Shown here: in pieces, positions 37,429 to 49,170 of the stretch | Numbering within the stretch: position 1 is the stretch's first letter | How the letters are laid out: each line of letters opens with the position of its first letter | Assembly (NCBI RefSeq): GCF_030815985.1 | Contig: NZ_JAUSXM010000001.1 | Coordinates: 6,758,001-6,822,000, forward strand | Length of the DNA: 64,000 bases | Origin: Paenibacillus sp. W2I17 | GTDB lineage: Bacteria; Bacillota; Bacilli; Paenibacillales; Paenibacillaceae | Reading direction: 5' to 3' | Program-made: the position numbers and the translations under genes | The notes under the pieces: generated by a model | What the model was told of the DNA's origin: nothing | Database searches by the model: none | The model's input: only the letters and a program-made list of their open reading frames with translations

Positions 37429-37434
37429 TCATGA

Positions 37435-38278
<844 letters not shown>

Positions 38279-38279
<1 letters not shown>

Positions 38280-39190
38280 TGATTACACAGACAGCATTGA
38301 GAGACCGAAGCTTGCTTGGACTGAAGGAACTTAGTCGAGGAGAAATCGAGTCCATTCTGAACCGAGCGGCTCACTGGGAAGCGCAGAAAGAGAAACTGGC
38401 TCCGGTACTGGAATCACGCTTTGTTGCGAACATGTTCTTCGAGAACAGCACACGTACCCGCTTCTCCTTCGAAATGGCAGAGAAACGCCTGGGTGCACAA
38501 GTGCTGAACTTTACGGCAGCCGCATCCAGTGTGGAAAAAGGAGAGTCCATCTACGATACGGTACGAACACTTGAGTCGATGGGCATTGATGCAGGCGTGA
38601 TCCGGTTGAAACCGGCAGGCGTTCTGCAACAACTGGCTCAGAAAGTGAATGTACCACTCGTGAACGCCGGAGACGGCAACAATGAGCATCCCACACAGGC
38701 GTTGCTGGATCTCTACACGATGAGGAAAGCATTTGGCGAACTGAAGGGCTTGCGTGTCTCCATCATTGGTGACATCCTGCATAGCCGTGTAGCGCGTTCC
38801 AACCTGTGGGCACTGCAAAAGTTTGGTGCAGATGTACGCTTCTGTGCTCCGCAAACGATGCAGGCACCGGAACTCGCAGAGCATGCTCCTTATGTCGGTC
38901 TTGAAGAAGCGCTGGATGCAGATGTAGTCATGATGCTCCGTGTTCAACTGGAACGTCATCAACATGGCTTAATTACTTCAGCTGAGGATTATCGCGAACA
39001 CTACGGATTGACGGAAGAACGGGCATCACGCCTAAAACCAAGCACCATTATCATGCACCCTGCTCCTGTGAATCGCAACGTCGAGGTAGATGACGCGGTT
39101 GTGGAAAGTGAAGCATCGCGGATCTTCCCGCAGATGGCAAACGGCGTTCCAATCCGCATGGCGGTTATGGAACGTGCGATGAAACTGTAA
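38279..39190 (+). CDS. pyrB: Aspartate carbamoyltransferase catalytic subunit PyrB
   Basis: Cytoplasmic enzyme forming carbamoyl-aspartate, second step of UMP synthesis. 303 residues. The carbamoyl-phosphate motif FFENSTRTRFSFEMAEKRLG, the VNAGDGNNEHPTQALLDLYT aspartate region and the IIMHPAPVNRNVEV segment are present. No regulatory subunit (pyrI) is nearby, as usual for Bacilli. Start coupled to the pyrR stop. In B. subtilis a uracil permease gene, pyrP, stands between pyrR and pyrB; it is absent here. Confidence 0.96.
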
Positions 39191-39316
39191 CAGGGTCTGG
39201 CTGTGGGTCATAGGCTGACGGTACGGTAGTTCTTATAGAGCAATAAGAGAGTAAACGATAAAGAAAATCATTCGGCTTGCCTGGTAAGCCGGACAGAACC
39301 GAAGCGGAGGGCAATT

Positions 39317-40621
39317 ATGCTACAGATTATAAAAAACGCGAACGTCTTGAACCAAAAAGGGGAACTTGAACGGAAAACCATCATTATAGATGAAGGTAAA
39401 ATTAAAAAGATCGCTGGTCTGGAAGACCAAGCCGTACTGGATGCCGAAAAGTCAGCGCAAAGTGTGACAGACGCATCAGGCAAACTGGTCATTCCGGGAC
39501 TGATCGATATGCACGTGCATCTGCGTGAACCTGGATTCGAACACAAAGAGACAATCGAGACAGGTGCCCGTTCAGCAGCACAAGGTGGTTTTACAACGAT
39601 CGCTTGCATGCCGAACACGAGACCAGTTACAGATACAGCGGAAGTTGTGAAAATGGTATTGGATAAAGCCAAAGAAGCTGATCTGGTTAAAGTATTGCCT
39701 TATGCAGCCATTACAAAAAACGAACTGGGTCGTGAACTTACCGATTTTGCTGCATTGAAAGAAGCAGGCGCTATTGGATTCACAGATGACGGCGTAGGCG
39801 TACAAAACGCTCAAATGATGAAGGATGCCATGAGCCTCGCAGCAAGCATGGATATGCCAGTGATCGCTCACTGTGAAGATGACTCACTGGTTGTTGGTGG
39901 ATATGTGACGGAAGGTGAGTTTTCGAAGCGCCACGGCATCAAAGGGATTCCAAATGAATCCGAAGCCATCCACGTTGGCCGTGATATCTTGCTCGCAGAA
40001 GCAACGGGAGTTCACTACCATGTCTGTCACGTAAGTACAGAGCAATCGGTTCGTCTGATTCGTCTAGCGAAGTCCATAGGCATTAAAGTAACTGCTGAGG
40101 TATGTCCGCACCATCTGGTGTTGTCGGATGAAGATATCCCGGGCATGGACGCCAACTGGAAAATGAACCCGCCGCTACGCTCACCACGCGATGTGCAGGC
40201 TTGTATCGAAGGTTTGCTAGACGGCACGCTGGACATGATCGTAACTGATCACGCGCCACACAGTGAAGAAGAGAAAGCCAAAGGCATGGAGCTGGCACCT
40301 TTCGGAATCGTAGGATTCGAAACAGCCTTCCCGCTGCTGTACACCAAGTTTGTGGAAACAGGGCTGTGGAGCTTGGACTTCCTGGTGCAACGTATGACAG
40401 CTGATCCGGCACGTGTATTCCGACTGGATACAGGCAAACTGGAAGAGGGAGCACCAGCGGATATCACGATGATTGACCTGAATGAGGAAAAAGCAGTTGA
40501 TCCTGCAACGTTTGCAACCAAAGGAAGAAACACCCCATTCACAGGCTGGAAGCTGAAAGGCTGGGCCACACAAACATGGGTGGATGGCAAAAGCGTATGG
40601 AGCAACACTGTACAACAATAA
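39317..40621 (+). CDS. pyrC: Dihydroorotase PyrC
   Basis: Zinc metalloenzyme that cyclises carbamoyl-aspartate to dihydroorotate. 434 residues, the type I bacterial form. Metal motifs: IDMHVHLREPGFEHKE, the histidine in VIAHCEDDSL, HVSTEQSVRL and the catalytic DHAPHSEEEKA. ATG with GGAGGGC upstream. The 126-base gap after pyrB holds a short hairpin (CGGCTT/AAGCCG near 39273-39291) without a T-tract. Confidence 0.96.
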   Translation: MLQIIKNANVLNQKGELERKTIIIDEGKIKKIAGLEDQAVLDAEKSAQSVTDASGKLVIPGLIDMHVHLREPGFEHKETIETGARSAAQGGFTTIACMPNTRPVTDTAEVVKMVLDKAKEADLVKVLPYAAITKNELGRELTDFAALKEAGAIGFTDDGVGVQNAQMMKDAMSLAASMDMPVIAHCEDDSLVVGGYVTEGEFSKRHGIKGIPNESEAIHVGRDILLAEATGVHYHVCHVSTEQSVRLIRLAKSIGIKVTAEVCPHHLVLSDEDIPGMDANWKMNPPLRSPRDVQACIEGLLDGTLDMIVTDHAPHSEEEKAKGMELAPFGIVGFETAFPLLYTKFVETGLWSLDFLVQRMTADPARVFRLDTGKLEEGAPADITMIDLNEEKAVDPATFATKGRNTPFTGWKLKGWATQTWVDGKSVWSNTVQQ

Positions 40622-41033
40622 AACAGCACCTCGGTAACTCAATGAATCATAAATCATTAGATCTTATTACTTGAATTTTCGAAAACAAATCTTTCTAACT
40701 CTAAAACTTATCTATAACTTCTACACAGTAACATCTTTTCAACTAACTCGAGGCAAATCATGCCGAGAGTCTAACATACGAAACAAAGCAAAGTTGAATG
40801 TCATGATTTTGAACATGGACGCCAACGTAACTGCGGAGAGGGCAGAAAGAACCCGAAGAAGCAAAGCGTTCGCCTTTATCACCGGATTACTCCATTTGAA
40901 GAATGGGATCAAAGTAATCCGGGGATAACAGCGATCAAAGGGTTTTCTGCCCACGGAGCCGCACCAAACGTAACGTCCCCCAATGTTCAACTCAAAGTAT
41001 TCAACGTTGATAAACACAGAGGAGTGAAATGGG
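40622..41033. other. pyrC-carA intergenic region
   Basis: 412 bases inside an otherwise compact operon. The first 200 are AT-rich with a small hairpin (CTCGAGGCA/TGCCGAG near 40747-40767). The palindromic element at 40824-40974 fills the middle, and the carA ribosome binding site AGAGGAGTGA ends it. A frame of 85 codons at 40671-40928 crosses the element and has no ribosome binding site. Confidence 0.6.
40824..40974. repeat. 135-bp palindromic element with 8-bp flanking direct repeats
   Basis: AACGTAAC occurs at 40824-40831 and 40967-40974 as a direct repeat. Between them lies one large dyad. TGCGG (40832-40836) pairs with CCGCA (40959-40963), and GGGCAGAAA (40840-40848) with TTTCTGCCC (40944-40952). 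ACCC (40851-40854) pairs with GGGT (40940-40943). The central helix pairs CCGGATTACT (40882-40891) with AGTAATCCGG (40913-40922) and CCATT (40892-40896) with AATGG (40902-40906). GCGTTCGC at 40866-40873 adds a side hairpin. It could be a MITE-like insertion with target duplication or a structured RNA in the pyr transcript. Confidence 0.65.
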
Positions 41034-42176
41034 ATGCAGGCACAGGCAAGATTATTGTTGGAAGACGGCACACTGTTCACCGGGAAAGCATTTGGTGCTG
41101 AAGGTGAAACTACAGGTGAGGTCGTTTTTAATACGGGAATTACAGGCTATCAAGAGGTGCTTTCGGATCCTTCCTATTGCGGTCAAATCGTAACCATGAC
41201 GTATCCGCTGATCGGAAACTACGGCATTACGCGTGATGACTTTGAGTCGATTCGTCCATACGTACACGGTTTCGTTGTGCGTCGTCATGAGCCAACGCCG
41301 AGCAACTGGCGTGCGGAATACAGCGTAGACAATCTGCTCAAGGAATACGGCATCGTAGGAATCAGCGAAATTGATACACGCATGTTGACTCGCCGGATTC
41401 GTCACCACGGCACAATGAAGGGAATTCTCACAACAGGATCGAAGCCTGTGGAAGAACTGCTGGAGATGATGGGAGACACTACCATTGCCGAGCTGCGTAA
41501 CCAGGTGCCTATGACTTCTACGGAGCATGTCTACAATAGCCCGGGAACGGCTGAACGTATTGTGCTCGTGGATTATGGTGCTAAAACAGGAATCTTGCGC
41601 GAACTCAGCAAACGTAACTGTGACGTTGTTGTTGTTCCACACGATGTAACAGCAGACGAGATTCGTCGCCTTAACCCGGACGGCATTCAACTATCCAATG
41701 GCCCTGGGGACCCGAAAGACGTACCTCACGCAGTTAAGATGATCAGTGAACTGCTTGGCGAATACCCGATCTTCGGCATCTGCCTGGGTCACCAGTTGTT
41801 CGCACTCGCGGCAGGAGCAGACACCGAAAAACTCAAGTTTGGACATCGCGGAGGAAACCACCCGGTGAAAGAACTGGAGAGCGGACGTTGCTTCATCACA
41901 TCCCAGAACCATGGATTTACCGTAAACGAAGAGTCTGTGAAGAGTACAGACCTGGAAGTTACTCATATCAACAATAACGATAAGACCATTGAAGGTCTGA
42001 AACATAAATCATTCCCGGCATTCTCGGTTCAATATCACCCTGAAGCAGCCCCGGGTCCTTACGACAACAGCTACCTGTTCGACCGCTTCATCGAGATGAT
42101 TCGCGAGCACAAGATCACTAACCCGCAAAAGCCGCGTCAAGCCGTATTGGCAGCCGCAGTGAAAGGAGCACAATAA
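41034..42176 (+). CDS. carA: Carbamoyl-phosphate synthase small subunit CarA
   Basis: Glutamine amidotransferase subunit that feeds ammonia to CarB. 380 residues. The class I amidotransferase nucleophile is in [15 protein letters not shown], and the His-Glu pair is in [11 protein letters not shown]. The N-terminal domain begins [30 protein letters not shown] precedes the ATG. It lies two bases before carB. Being within the pyr operon, it is probably the pyrimidine-type (PyrAA) enzyme regulated through PyrR. Confidence 0.96.
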   Translation: MQAQARLLLEDGTLFTGKAFGAEGETTGEVVFNTGITGYQEVLSDPSYCGQIVTMTYPLIGNYGITRDDFESIRPYVHGFVVRRHEPTPSNWRAEYSVDNLLKEYGIVGISEIDTRMLTRRIRHHGTMKGILTTGSKPVEELLEMMGDTTIAELRNQVPMTSTEHVYNSPGTAERIVLVDYGAKTGILRELSKRNCDVVVVPHDVTADEIRRLNPDGIQLSNGPGDPKDVPHAVKMISELLGEYPIFGICLGHQLFALAAGADTEKLKFGHRGGNHPVKELESGRCFITSQNHGFTVNEESVKSTDLEVTHINNNDKTIEGLKHKSFPAFSVQYHPEAAPGPYDNSYLFDRFIEMIREHKITNPQKPRQAVLAAAVKGAQ

Positions 42177-42177
42177 C

Positions 42178-45100
42178 ATGCCGATTAACAAAGATCTCAA
42201 AAAAATCCTGGTGATTGGTTCCGGTCCAATCGTCATCGGTCAAGCGGCCGAGTTCGACTATGCCGGTACACAAGCTTGCCAGGCTCTGAAAGAAGAAGGC
42301 GTGGAAGTTGTACTTATCAACAGCAACCCGGCGACCATTATGACGGATACAAACATGGCTGACAAAGTATACATCGAGCCTATCACACTGGATTTTGTAA
42401 CCCAAATCATTCGTCAAGAGCGTCCAGATGGCTTGTTGCCAACACTGGGTGGTCAAACAGGTCTGAACATGGCTGTTGAGCTGGCTCGTGCAGGCGTGCT
42501 GGAACGTGAAAATGTGAAATTGCTCGGAACACAGCTGACATCCATCGAGAAAGCGGAAGATCGTGATCTGTTCCGTGATCTGATGCGTGAATTGGAACAA
42601 CCTGTACCAGAGAGTGTAATCGTAACGACACTTGAAGAATCACTTGAATTTGCAAATGAGATTGGTTATCCAATCATCGTGCGTCCAGCCTATACACTGG
42701 GCGGAACAGGCGGCGGAATCTGTGCTAACGAAGAAGAGCTGCGCGAGACGGTGGCAGCGGGAATTCGTTACAGCCCGATTGGGCAATGTCTGGTCGAGAA
42801 GAGCATTGCAGGTATGAAAGAAGTCGAGTATGAAGTGATGCGGGACAAAAACGATAACTGTATCGTTGTCTGCAACATGGAAAACTTTGACCCGGTAGGT
42901 GTTCATACAGGCGACAGTATCGTCGTAGCACCAAGCCAAACTCTGTCGGACCGTGAATATCAAATGCTGCGTTCAGCTTCCCTGAAAATCATCCGTGCCC
43001 TGAACATCGAGGGTGGATGTAACGTACAGTTTGCACTGGACCCACACAGCTTCCAATACTATGTTATCGAAGTAAACCCACGGGTAAGCCGTTCATCAGC
43101 TCTGGCTTCCAAAGCAACGGGTTATCCGATTGCAAAAATGGCTGCCAAAATTGCCATGGGTTACACGTTGGATGAAATCGTGAACCCGGTAACAGGCCAA
43201 ACGTATGCTTGCTTCGAGCCTACGCTGGATTATATCGTGAGCAAAATCCCACGCTGGCCGTTCGACAAGTTCATCTCGGCGAACCGTAAACTGGGAACTC
43301 AGATGAAAGCAACAGGCGAAGTGATGGCTATTGGCCGGACATTCGAAGAGTCGATTCACAAAGCCGTTCGTTCCCTGGAAATTGGCGTACATCGCCTCTA
43401 CCTGAAGGATGCCGAAACGCTGGACGAAGCTACGCTGAACGAGCGTCTGATCAAAGCAGATGATGAGCGTATCTTCCTGATTGCCGAAGCATTCCGCAGA
43501 GGTTATACGCTGCAACAGCTACAGGATCTGACCAAGATTGACTGGTGGTTCCTGGACAAAATCGAAGGTCTGATCGCATTCGAAGATCGCATTCGCGAAG
43601 AATCCGAATTGTCTTCCGACATTCTGTATCAAGCGAAACGCCTTGGATTCACAGACCGTGCCATTGCTGAACTGCGTGCGCAAGGTCAACCAGGAGGCAC
43701 ATTAACAACTGAAGCGGAAGTTAGAACTCGTCGGGAAGCAGAGAACCTGCGCCCAGTGTACAAAATGGTAGATACATGTGCGGCTGAGTTTGAAGCAACA
43801 ACGCCATATTACTACTCAACTTACGAGACAGAAAATGAAGTAATCCCTTCAGACAAGAAAAAAGTTGTGGTACTGGGTTCAGGACCAATCCGGATCGGTC
43901 AAGGGATCGAGTTCGACTACTCTACTGTACACGCAGTATGGGCATTACAAAAAGCAGGCTATGAAGCAGTCATTATCAACAATAACCCGGAGACGGTGTC
44001 TACGGACTTTAATACATCGGATCGCCTGTACTTTGAACCGCTCTTCTTCGAAGATGTCATGAACGTGATTGAACAGGAGAAACCAGTAGGGGTTATCGTA
44101 CAGTTCGGTGGTCAAACGGCCATCAACCTGGCAGCACCACTGCGTAATGCAGGTGTAACCATTCTCGGAACGGATCTGGAAAGCATCGATGAGGCGGAGG
44201 ATCGCAAGAAGTTCGAACGTCTGCTCTCCCGTCTGGAGATTGCACAGCCAAAAGGTAAAACGGTCATTTCGGTTGATGATGCAGTAGAAACAGCTCAAAG
44301 TCTGGGCTACCCGGTACTGGTTCGTCCTTCCTACGTACTCGGCGGTCGTGCGATGGAGATTGTATACTCCGATGCTGAATTGCTGACATACATGGAACAG
44401 GCGGTTAAAATCAATCCGGAGCATCCGGTCCTGATCGACCGTTATATGATGGGGAAAGAAGTTGAGGTTGACGCCATCTGTGATGGTGAAACGGTATTGA
44501 TTCCGGGAATCATGGAACATATCGAGCGTGCAGGGGTTCACTCTGGTGACTCCATCGCGGTATATCCTCCTCAACATCTGTCCCAGGATTTGAAAGAGAA
44601 AATTGTAGAGATTACAATCAAAATTGCGAAAGAACTGAAAACAGTAGGTTTGGTCAACATCCAGTTTGTTATCCATGATGGCCAAGTGTACATTATCGAG
44701 GTGAACCCGCGTTCATCCCGTACCGTACCATTCCTGAGCAAAGTAACCAACATTCCGATGGCGAACTTGGCAACACAAGCCATTCTGGGTGTGAAACTGA
44801 AAGATCTTGGCTATGTTGATGGACTGTGGCCTGAATCGGATCATGTATCTGTCAAAGTTCCGGTCTTCTCCTTCGCGAAGCTGCGTCGTGTAGAACCAAC
44901 CCTCGGACCTGAGATGAAGTCTACAGGTGAGGTTATGGGCCGTGACCCGAATTACGCTAAAGCGTTGTTCAAAGGCCTCATCGGCGCAGGAATGAAAATC
45001 CCGGCAACCGGAGCGATTGTTGTGACTGTAGCAGACAAAGACAAGGACGAAGCGGTTCCTTTGCTCGAAGGTTTCTACAGACTGGGTTACAAAATCATGG

Positions 45101-45396
45101 CGACCGGCGGAACAGCAGCTGCGCTTGAAGCAGCGAACATTCCGGTAACGACTGTGAACAAATTAAGTGAAGGTTCGCCGAACATTCTGGATATGATTCG
45201 TAGCGGCGAAGCAAACTTTGTCTTCAACACACTCACCAAAGGCAAAACACCGCAACGTGATGGATTCCGTATCCGTCGTGAAGCGGTAGAGAACGGCATT
45301 GTATGTATGACTTCATTGGATACGATTCGTGCGCTGCTGATCATGCTGCAAACGATCAACTTCTCTTCGGAAGCAATGCCTGTCTTTGTAAAATAA
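42178..45396 (+). CDS. carB: Carbamoyl-phosphate synthase large subunit CarB
   Basis: Makes carbamoyl phosphate from bicarbonate, ammonia and two ATP. 1072 residues with two homologous ATP-grasp halves. The first begins [19 protein letters not shown] and the second [18 protein letters not shown]. The C-terminal MGS-like allosteric domain (about residues 930-1072) contains [18 protein letters not shown]. The ATG follows the carA stop by one base, with AAAGGAGC in the carA end. All expected parts are complete. Confidence 0.97.
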   Translation: MPINKDLKKILVIGSGPIVIGQAAEFDYAGTQACQALKEEGVEVVLINSNPATIMTDTNMADKVYIEPITLDFVTQIIRQERPDGLLPTLGGQTGLNMAVELARAGVLERENVKLLGTQLTSIEKAEDRDLFRDLMRELEQPVPESVIVTTLEESLEFANEIGYPIIVRPAYTLGGTGGGICANEEELRETVAAGIRYSPIGQCLVEKSIAGMKEVEYEVMRDKNDNCIVVCNMENFDPVGVHTGDSIVVAPSQTLSDREYQMLRSASLKIIRALNIEGGCNVQFALDPHSFQYYVIEVNPRVSRSSALASKATGYPIAKMAAKIAMGYTLDEIVNPVTGQTYACFEPTLDYIVSKIPRWPFDKFISANRKLGTQMKATGEVMAIGRTFEESIHKAVRSLEIGVHRLYLKDAETLDEATLNERLIKADDERIFLIAEAFRRGYTLQQLQDLTKIDWWFLDKIEGLIAFEDRIREESELSSDILYQAKRLGFTDRAIAELRAQGQPGGTLTTEAEVRTRREAENLRPVYKMVDTCAAEFEATTPYYYSTYETENEVIPSDKKKVVVLGSGPIRIGQGIEFDYSTVHAVWALQKAGYEAVIINNNPETVSTDFNTSDRLYFEPLFFEDVMNVIEQEKPVGVIVQFGGQTAINLAAPLRNAGVTILGTDLESIDEAEDRKKFERLLSRLEIAQPKGKTVISVDDAVETAQSLGYPVLVRPSYVLGGRAMEIVYSDAELLTYMEQAVKINPEHPVLIDRYMMGKEVEVDAICDGETVLIPGIMEHIERAGVHSGDSIAVYPPQHLSQDLKEKIVEITIKIAKELKTVGLVNIQFVIHDGQVYIIEVNPRSSRTVPFLSKVTNIPMANLATQAILGVKLKDLGYVDGLWPESDHVSVKVPVFSFAKLRRVEPTLGPEMKSTGEVMGRDPNYAKALFKGLIGAGMKIPATGAIVVTVADKDKDEAVPLLEGFYRLGYKIMATGGTAAALEAANIPVTTVNKLSEGSPNILDMIRSGEANFVFNTLTKGKTPQRDGFRIRREAVENGIVCMTSLDTIRALLIMLQTINFSSEAMPVFVK

Positions 45397-45410
45397 ATAA
45401 CTCTCTGATG

Positions 45411-45449
45411 AAGGACATCAGTCAGCCTGCGGGCTGGCGGGATGTCCTT
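45411..45449 (+). terminator. Intercistronic hairpin between carB and pyrF
   Basis: AAGGACATC at 45411-45419 pairs with GATGTCCTT at 45441-45449, with an inner CAGCC/GGCTG helix. Only a short T-stretch follows (TTTAT), so it may be a weak terminator or an RNA stabiliser that lowers pyrF-pyrE expression. Confidence 0.55.
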
Positions 45450-45499
45450 TATATCGGGCAAAAACGGAAAAAATGAGCAAGTGGAGGGGAGCGCTGGTG

Positions 45500-46240
45500 A
45501 TGAATCAAGCGAGTTTCAATGAAATGGCTGGCCGTCTGATGGTGGCACTGGATTATCCTGGAGCGGAAGAAGCGAAAGCATTGGTACAAGCTCTTGAAGG
45601 CATTCCCTGTTATCTGAAGGTGGGCATGCAGCTGTTCTACGCAGCAGGACCGGACTTTATTCGGGAGCTGAAATCCAAAGGTTACTCCGTTTTTCTGGAT
45701 GTGAAAATGCATGACATTCCCAACACCGTTCGTGGCGGTGCTGAGAGTATCACACGTCTTGGGGTAGACATGTTCAATGTACATGCAGCGGGTGGAGCCC
45801 TCATGATGCGTGCTGCACGTGAAGGTGCTGAGGCAGCAATCGCTGCCGATCCTTCCCTTAGCAAGCCCGAGATCATTGCAGTCACCCAACTGACCAGTAC
45901 AAGTCTGGAAACGATGAATAACGAGATTGGCATCCCGGGAAGTGTGGAAGCTGCTGTGGTCCGTTATGCAGGACTAGCCCAAGAGGCCGGACTCGATGGG
46001 GTTGTTGCTTCTCCACTGGAAGTGCCCGCAATTCGGGCAGCGTGTGGCAGTGCTTTTCATACCGTTACACCAGGAATTCGTCCAGCGGGTAGCGGTCTGG
46101 GAGATCAGACACGCGTCTTGACGCCAGGTGAAGCCATCGCCAGAGGCAGTCATTACATTGTTGTAGGCAGACCCATTACAGGCGCTCCCAATCCGCGTGA
46201 AGCGGCAGAAACCATTTTGAAGGAGATGTTGAACGCATGA
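45500..46240 (+). CDS. pyrF: Orotidine 5'-phosphate decarboxylase PyrF
   Basis: Final step of UMP synthesis. About 246 residues, group 1 TIM barrel. The catalytic Lys/Asp cluster is in [13 protein letters not shown]; the phosphate loop is in [10 protein letters not shown] and [12 protein letters not shown]. The ATG at 45500 is eight bases after GGAGGGGAG; the longer frame from 45473 contains that site. In B. subtilis pyrK and pyrD lie between carB and pyrF; here only a hairpin does. It overlaps pyrE by four bases. Confidence 0.95.
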   Translation: MNQASFNEMAGRLMVALDYPGAEEAKALVQALEGIPCYLKVGMQLFYAAGPDFIRELKSKGYSVFLDVKMHDIPNTVRGGAESITRLGVDMFNVHAAGGALMMRAAREGAEAAIAADPSLSKPEIIAVTQLTSTSLETMNNEIGIPGSVEAAVVRYAGLAQEAGLDGVVASPLEVPAIRAACGSAFHTVTPGIRPAGSGLGDQTRVLTPGEAIARGSHYIVVGRPITGAPNPREAAETILKEMLNA

Positions 46241-46878
46241 TCGAACTGAATGAGATTCCGAATCATATTGCTTCCCAACTGTTGAAAATTAAAGCCGTGG
46301 CGTTACGTCCGCAGCAGCCATTTACATGGACATCCGGCATCAAATCACCAATATACTGCGATAACCGTTTAACGATGTCCTATCCCGAGATTCGTAATGA
46401 TATCGCTGAAGCCTTTGCAACGATTATTCGGAACCAATACCCGGATGCAGAAGTCATTGCAGGTACGGCAACAGCAGGTATCCCGCATGCTGCCTGGGTG
46501 GCCCAGAAGCTGAATCTGCCGATGGCCTACATTCGTGATAAAGCGAAAGGACACGGCAAGGAGAACCTGATCGAAGGTCTGATTACCGAAGGACAGAAAG
46601 TAGTTGTCATCGAAGATCTGATCTCCACAGGTGGAAGCTCGATCAAAGCAGCCGAAGCCGTACGTGTAGCAGGTGCAACCCCTCTCGCCGTTCTTGCGAT
46701 CTTCAGCTATCAGCTGGATAAAGGTGTTAAAGCATTTGAAGATGCTGGAATTCCACTTCAGACGTTGTCCAATTACACCGCGCTGATGGATGTGGCTTTG
46801 GCTCAGGGAACGATTCAGGAGAGTGACTTTGAATTGCTCAAATCTTGGCGTGAAGATCCTTCTTCATTTGGTAAATAA
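46237..46878 (+). CDS. pyrE: Orotate phosphoribosyltransferase PyrE
   Basis: Transfers orotate onto PRPP to form OMP. 213 residues. The flexible loop [16 protein letters not shown], the PRPP motif [17 protein letters not shown] and [14 protein letters not shown] are intact. The ATGA overlap with pyrF suggests coupling of the last two steps. A terminator about 90 bases later ends the operon. Confidence 0.96.
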   Translation: MIELNEIPNHIASQLLKIKAVALRPQQPFTWTSGIKSPIYCDNRLTMSYPEIRNDIAEAFATIIRNQYPDAEVIAGTATAGIPHAAWVAQKLNLPMAYIRDKAKGHGKENLIEGLITEGQKVVVIEDLISTGGSSIKAAEAVRVAGATPLAVLAIFSYQLDKGVKAFEDAGIPLQTLSNYTALMDVALAQGTIQESDFELLKSWREDPSSFGK

Positions 46879-46970
46879 TATCATTGATAACTCGAAAAAA
46901 TGTTCAAGATTGAACGGTATCAAAATTGTAATGATTGCCGTCATAGCGGCAAAACCATCGAATATGCTAG

Positions 46971-47000
46971 AGGCATCCCGTACTTTGGGGTGCTTTTTTT
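46971..47000 (+). terminator. Terminator of the pyr operon
   Basis: GGCATCCC near 46972-46979 pairs with GGGGTGCT near 46987-46994 with one G-T pair, followed by a T-tract of eight. Nothing else was clear in the gap up to the ABC gene at 47157. Confidence 0.75.
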
Positions 47001-47156
47001 GTTTGTTCATCAAAATATTAACTTTTTCACTCTACCGTTGTAAAAAGCTTGTAACTTTTAGTTGGGATCGGTCGTTTATAATTCAGTGTAGGTTGGAACA
47101 GATTTCTAATTTTAGGTTTTTTGAAGAAATGATCGGGATATCAAGAAAGGATGAGC

Positions 47157-48098
47157 GTGATTGCTGGCATGAAGAATTTATTTCTCAGAAAAAGACCTGC
47201 CAAAAGCCAGTCAGGCGATGAACATCAACAGGGGGAAACACCGTTGGAGGCATTGACGGAGTCGGGAGAAAATACATACATAAGTGAACCAGCGCACCCG
47301 ACAAGTGAAGTATCTTTATCTGAAAGTGAAATCGCTTCGGATGAATTGACTGCAGCTACTGTCACCACCGTTGATGAACCCCAGAAGAAGATCAAACCAA
47401 AGAAGGATATGTTGCCTCCATATGATGGACCTGTACTGGAGGTGCGTAACGTGCATCGCAGTTTCCAGACAGGCAGTCGCATTATCCATGTGCTCAAAGG
47501 CATTGATATGGAAGTGAATCCGCAACAACTGGTCATGCTGAAGGGGCGATCGGGCTCAGGCAAAACAACACTGCTGAATATGCTCGGTGGACTGGATCAG
47601 CCTTCAAGTGGAGACATTCTGTTCTCTGGCCAGCCTCTTCAGGATTGGGGAGACCGGCGGCGGACCGCTTTGCGGCGCAAAGAGATCGGTTTTATTTTTC
47701 AGGCATATGCACTCATGCCCTTATTATCTGCTTGGGAAAATGTAGAACTGTCGCTGCGCATGGCGGACGTTCCGCGAGCGGAATGGAAGGACAGGGTTGG
47801 TCACTGTCTGGATCTGGTTGGACTATCCAAACGGGTGAAGCACCGACCTTTCGAGATGTCCGGGGGAGAGCAACAGCGGGTGGCTATAGCCAAGGCGATT
47901 GCCCATAGACCCAGATTGTTGCTTGCGGATGAGCCTACAGCGGAACTGGATTCCAAGATGGGCGCTCAGGTCATGGCCGTATTCCGCAATATTATTGAAG
48001 TAGAACAAGTAACAATATGTATGACTACACACGATCCTACAATTTTGGAGGTTGCGGACCATGTTTATGAAATGGCGGACGGCAGATTTATCAAGTAA
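47157..48098 (+). CDS. ABC transporter ATP-binding protein, MacB/LolD/YknY-like
   Basis: About 313 residues: an unusual N-terminal extension of about 80 residues (basic, then acidic and Ser/Thr/Glu-rich, ending PKKDMLPPYDG), then the ATPase. Walker A is GRSGSGKTT, the signature MSGGEQQRVAIAKAIA, Walker B LLLADEPTAELDS and the switch TTHDPTI. The GTG at 47157, six bases after AAAGG, is preferred to the ATG at 47151, which touches that site. It partners with the adaptor and permease that follow, as in YknXYZ. Substrate unknown. Confidence 0.87.
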   Translation: MIAGMKNLFLRKRPAKSQSGDEHQQGETPLEALTESGENTYISEPAHPTSEVSLSESEIASDELTAATVTTVDEPQKKIKPKKDMLPPYDGPVLEVRNVHRSFQTGSRIIHVLKGIDMEVNPQQLVMLKGRSGSGKTTLLNMLGGLDQPSSGDILFSGQPLQDWGDRRRTALRRKEIGFIFQAYALMPLLSAWENVELSLRMADVPRAEWKDRVGHCLDLVGLSKRVKHRPFEMSGGEQQRVAIAKAIAHRPRLLLADEPTAELDSKMGAQVMAVFRNIIEVEQVTICMTTHDPTILEVADHVYEMADGRFIK

Positions 48099-49170
48099 AG
48101 GGGCCGCTCCGAAGAGGGGGAAACGCGCAGCACTTGTTGTACTTGGTGCAATAATGGTTGCAACGATGTCCGGCTGCTCATTGCTGCCGTCAGAAACAGA
48201 GGAAGAAGTGCTTCCGCCTATCACACCACCAACGATCTCCAAGAAACCGGAATATGAAGTCCGGACGGAAACGTTGGAGAAAAAAGTAAGTGGCAGCGGT
48301 AAGATGATGAGTCAGCGGGAAGAGAAGGTGTACTTCACGCTTGATGGCATGCATGTCAAAGAGTTAAATGTTAAACCAGGGGATAAAGTGAAAAAGGGTC
48401 AACTTCTTGCTGTCCTCGATGTGGAGAGTGTAGAGAAGGAGATCCGTGGCAAGAAACTGGCTATTCGCAAATCCGAAGTTCAAATGAAGGAAACACTCCG
48501 CAAGAAGGATGAGATGGACCCGGTAGAGTTCGAAGAATCAACGATTGCGTTTGAAGAACTACGCCAGGAACTCGCTGATCTGGAGGAACAACTGGGCAAA
48601 GCCACGTTGACAGCTCCGTTTGGTGGCACAGTTATTGCTGTGCAGGTAGAGAAGGGTGCAGCCGTGAAAGCGTATGATCCGATTGCTACGATTGCGGATA
48701 CATCCAATCTGGTTGTGGCAGCTACCTTTGCCAAGGAAGATCTGGAGAAGTTCTCCGCTGGTATGAAGGCAGAAGTAGATATTAATGGAGCTGGAAAAGT
48801 CGCTGGCAAAATTAAAGTCATGCCTATCGCGGAAGCATCGGGAAGCGGCAGTGGCGAAGGGACGGGGGAAGGCGGTACGCCTCCAACCAAGGAAACGCTG
48901 GATAAGTATGTCATCGTTACACTTGCAAAAATGCCAAAAGGCGTCGAACGTGGCACACCACTATCGGTCTCAATTGTAACGCAGCGTACCGAGAACGCGA
49001 TTGTGATTCCTGTATCCGCTTTACGCTCCATCGGTTCAAGAACGTATGTACAAGTCGTGGAGAGTGATGGCAGCAAGCGTGAAGTGGACGTTGAAGTTGG
49101 ACAGCAGACATCGACAGATGTCGAGATTCTGAAAGGTCTGACCGTAGGTCAGAAAGTAGTGGGACGCTAA
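48061..49170 (+). CDS. Membrane fusion/adaptor lipoprotein of an ABC exporter (HlyD/MacA-like)
   Basis: About 369 residues. The signal sequence ends in a lipobox (MSGC near residue 36), so the protein is a membrane-anchored lipoprotein processed by LspA. Then come a barrel-sandwich domain (LNVKPGDKVKKGQLLAVLD), a helical hairpin of about 60 residues (MKETLRKKDEM...ELADLEEQL), the second sandwich half (TLTAPFGGTVIAVQVEKGAAV) and a beta-barrel domain, with a Gly/Ser/Glu-rich loop (ASGSGSGEGTGEGG). GGAGG nine bases before the ATG fixes the start, which lies inside the previous gene. It overlaps the permease start by one base. Confidence 0.88.
   Translation: MFMKWRTADLSSKGAAPKRGKRAALVVLGAIMVATMSGCSLLPSETEEEVLPPITPPTISKKPEYEVRTETLEKKVSGSGKMMSQREEKVYFTLDGMHVKELNVKPGDKVKKGQLLAVLDVESVEKEIRGKKLAIRKSEVQMKETLRKKDEMDPVEFEESTIAFEELRQELADLEEQLGKATLTAPFGGTVIAVQVEKGAAVKAYDPIATIADTSNLVVAATFAKEDLEKFSAGMKAEVDINGAGKVAGKIKVMPIAEASGSGSGEGTGEGGTPPTKETLDKYVIVTLAKMPKGVERGTPLSVSIVTQRTENAIVIPVSALRSIGSRTYVQVVESDGSKREVDVEVGQQTSTDVEILKGLTVGQKVVGR

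Noticed and set aside
40671..40928. 85-codon reading frame between pyrC and carA
   Set aside because: No ribosome binding site; its second half runs through the palindromic element, which explains the open frame and odd composition.
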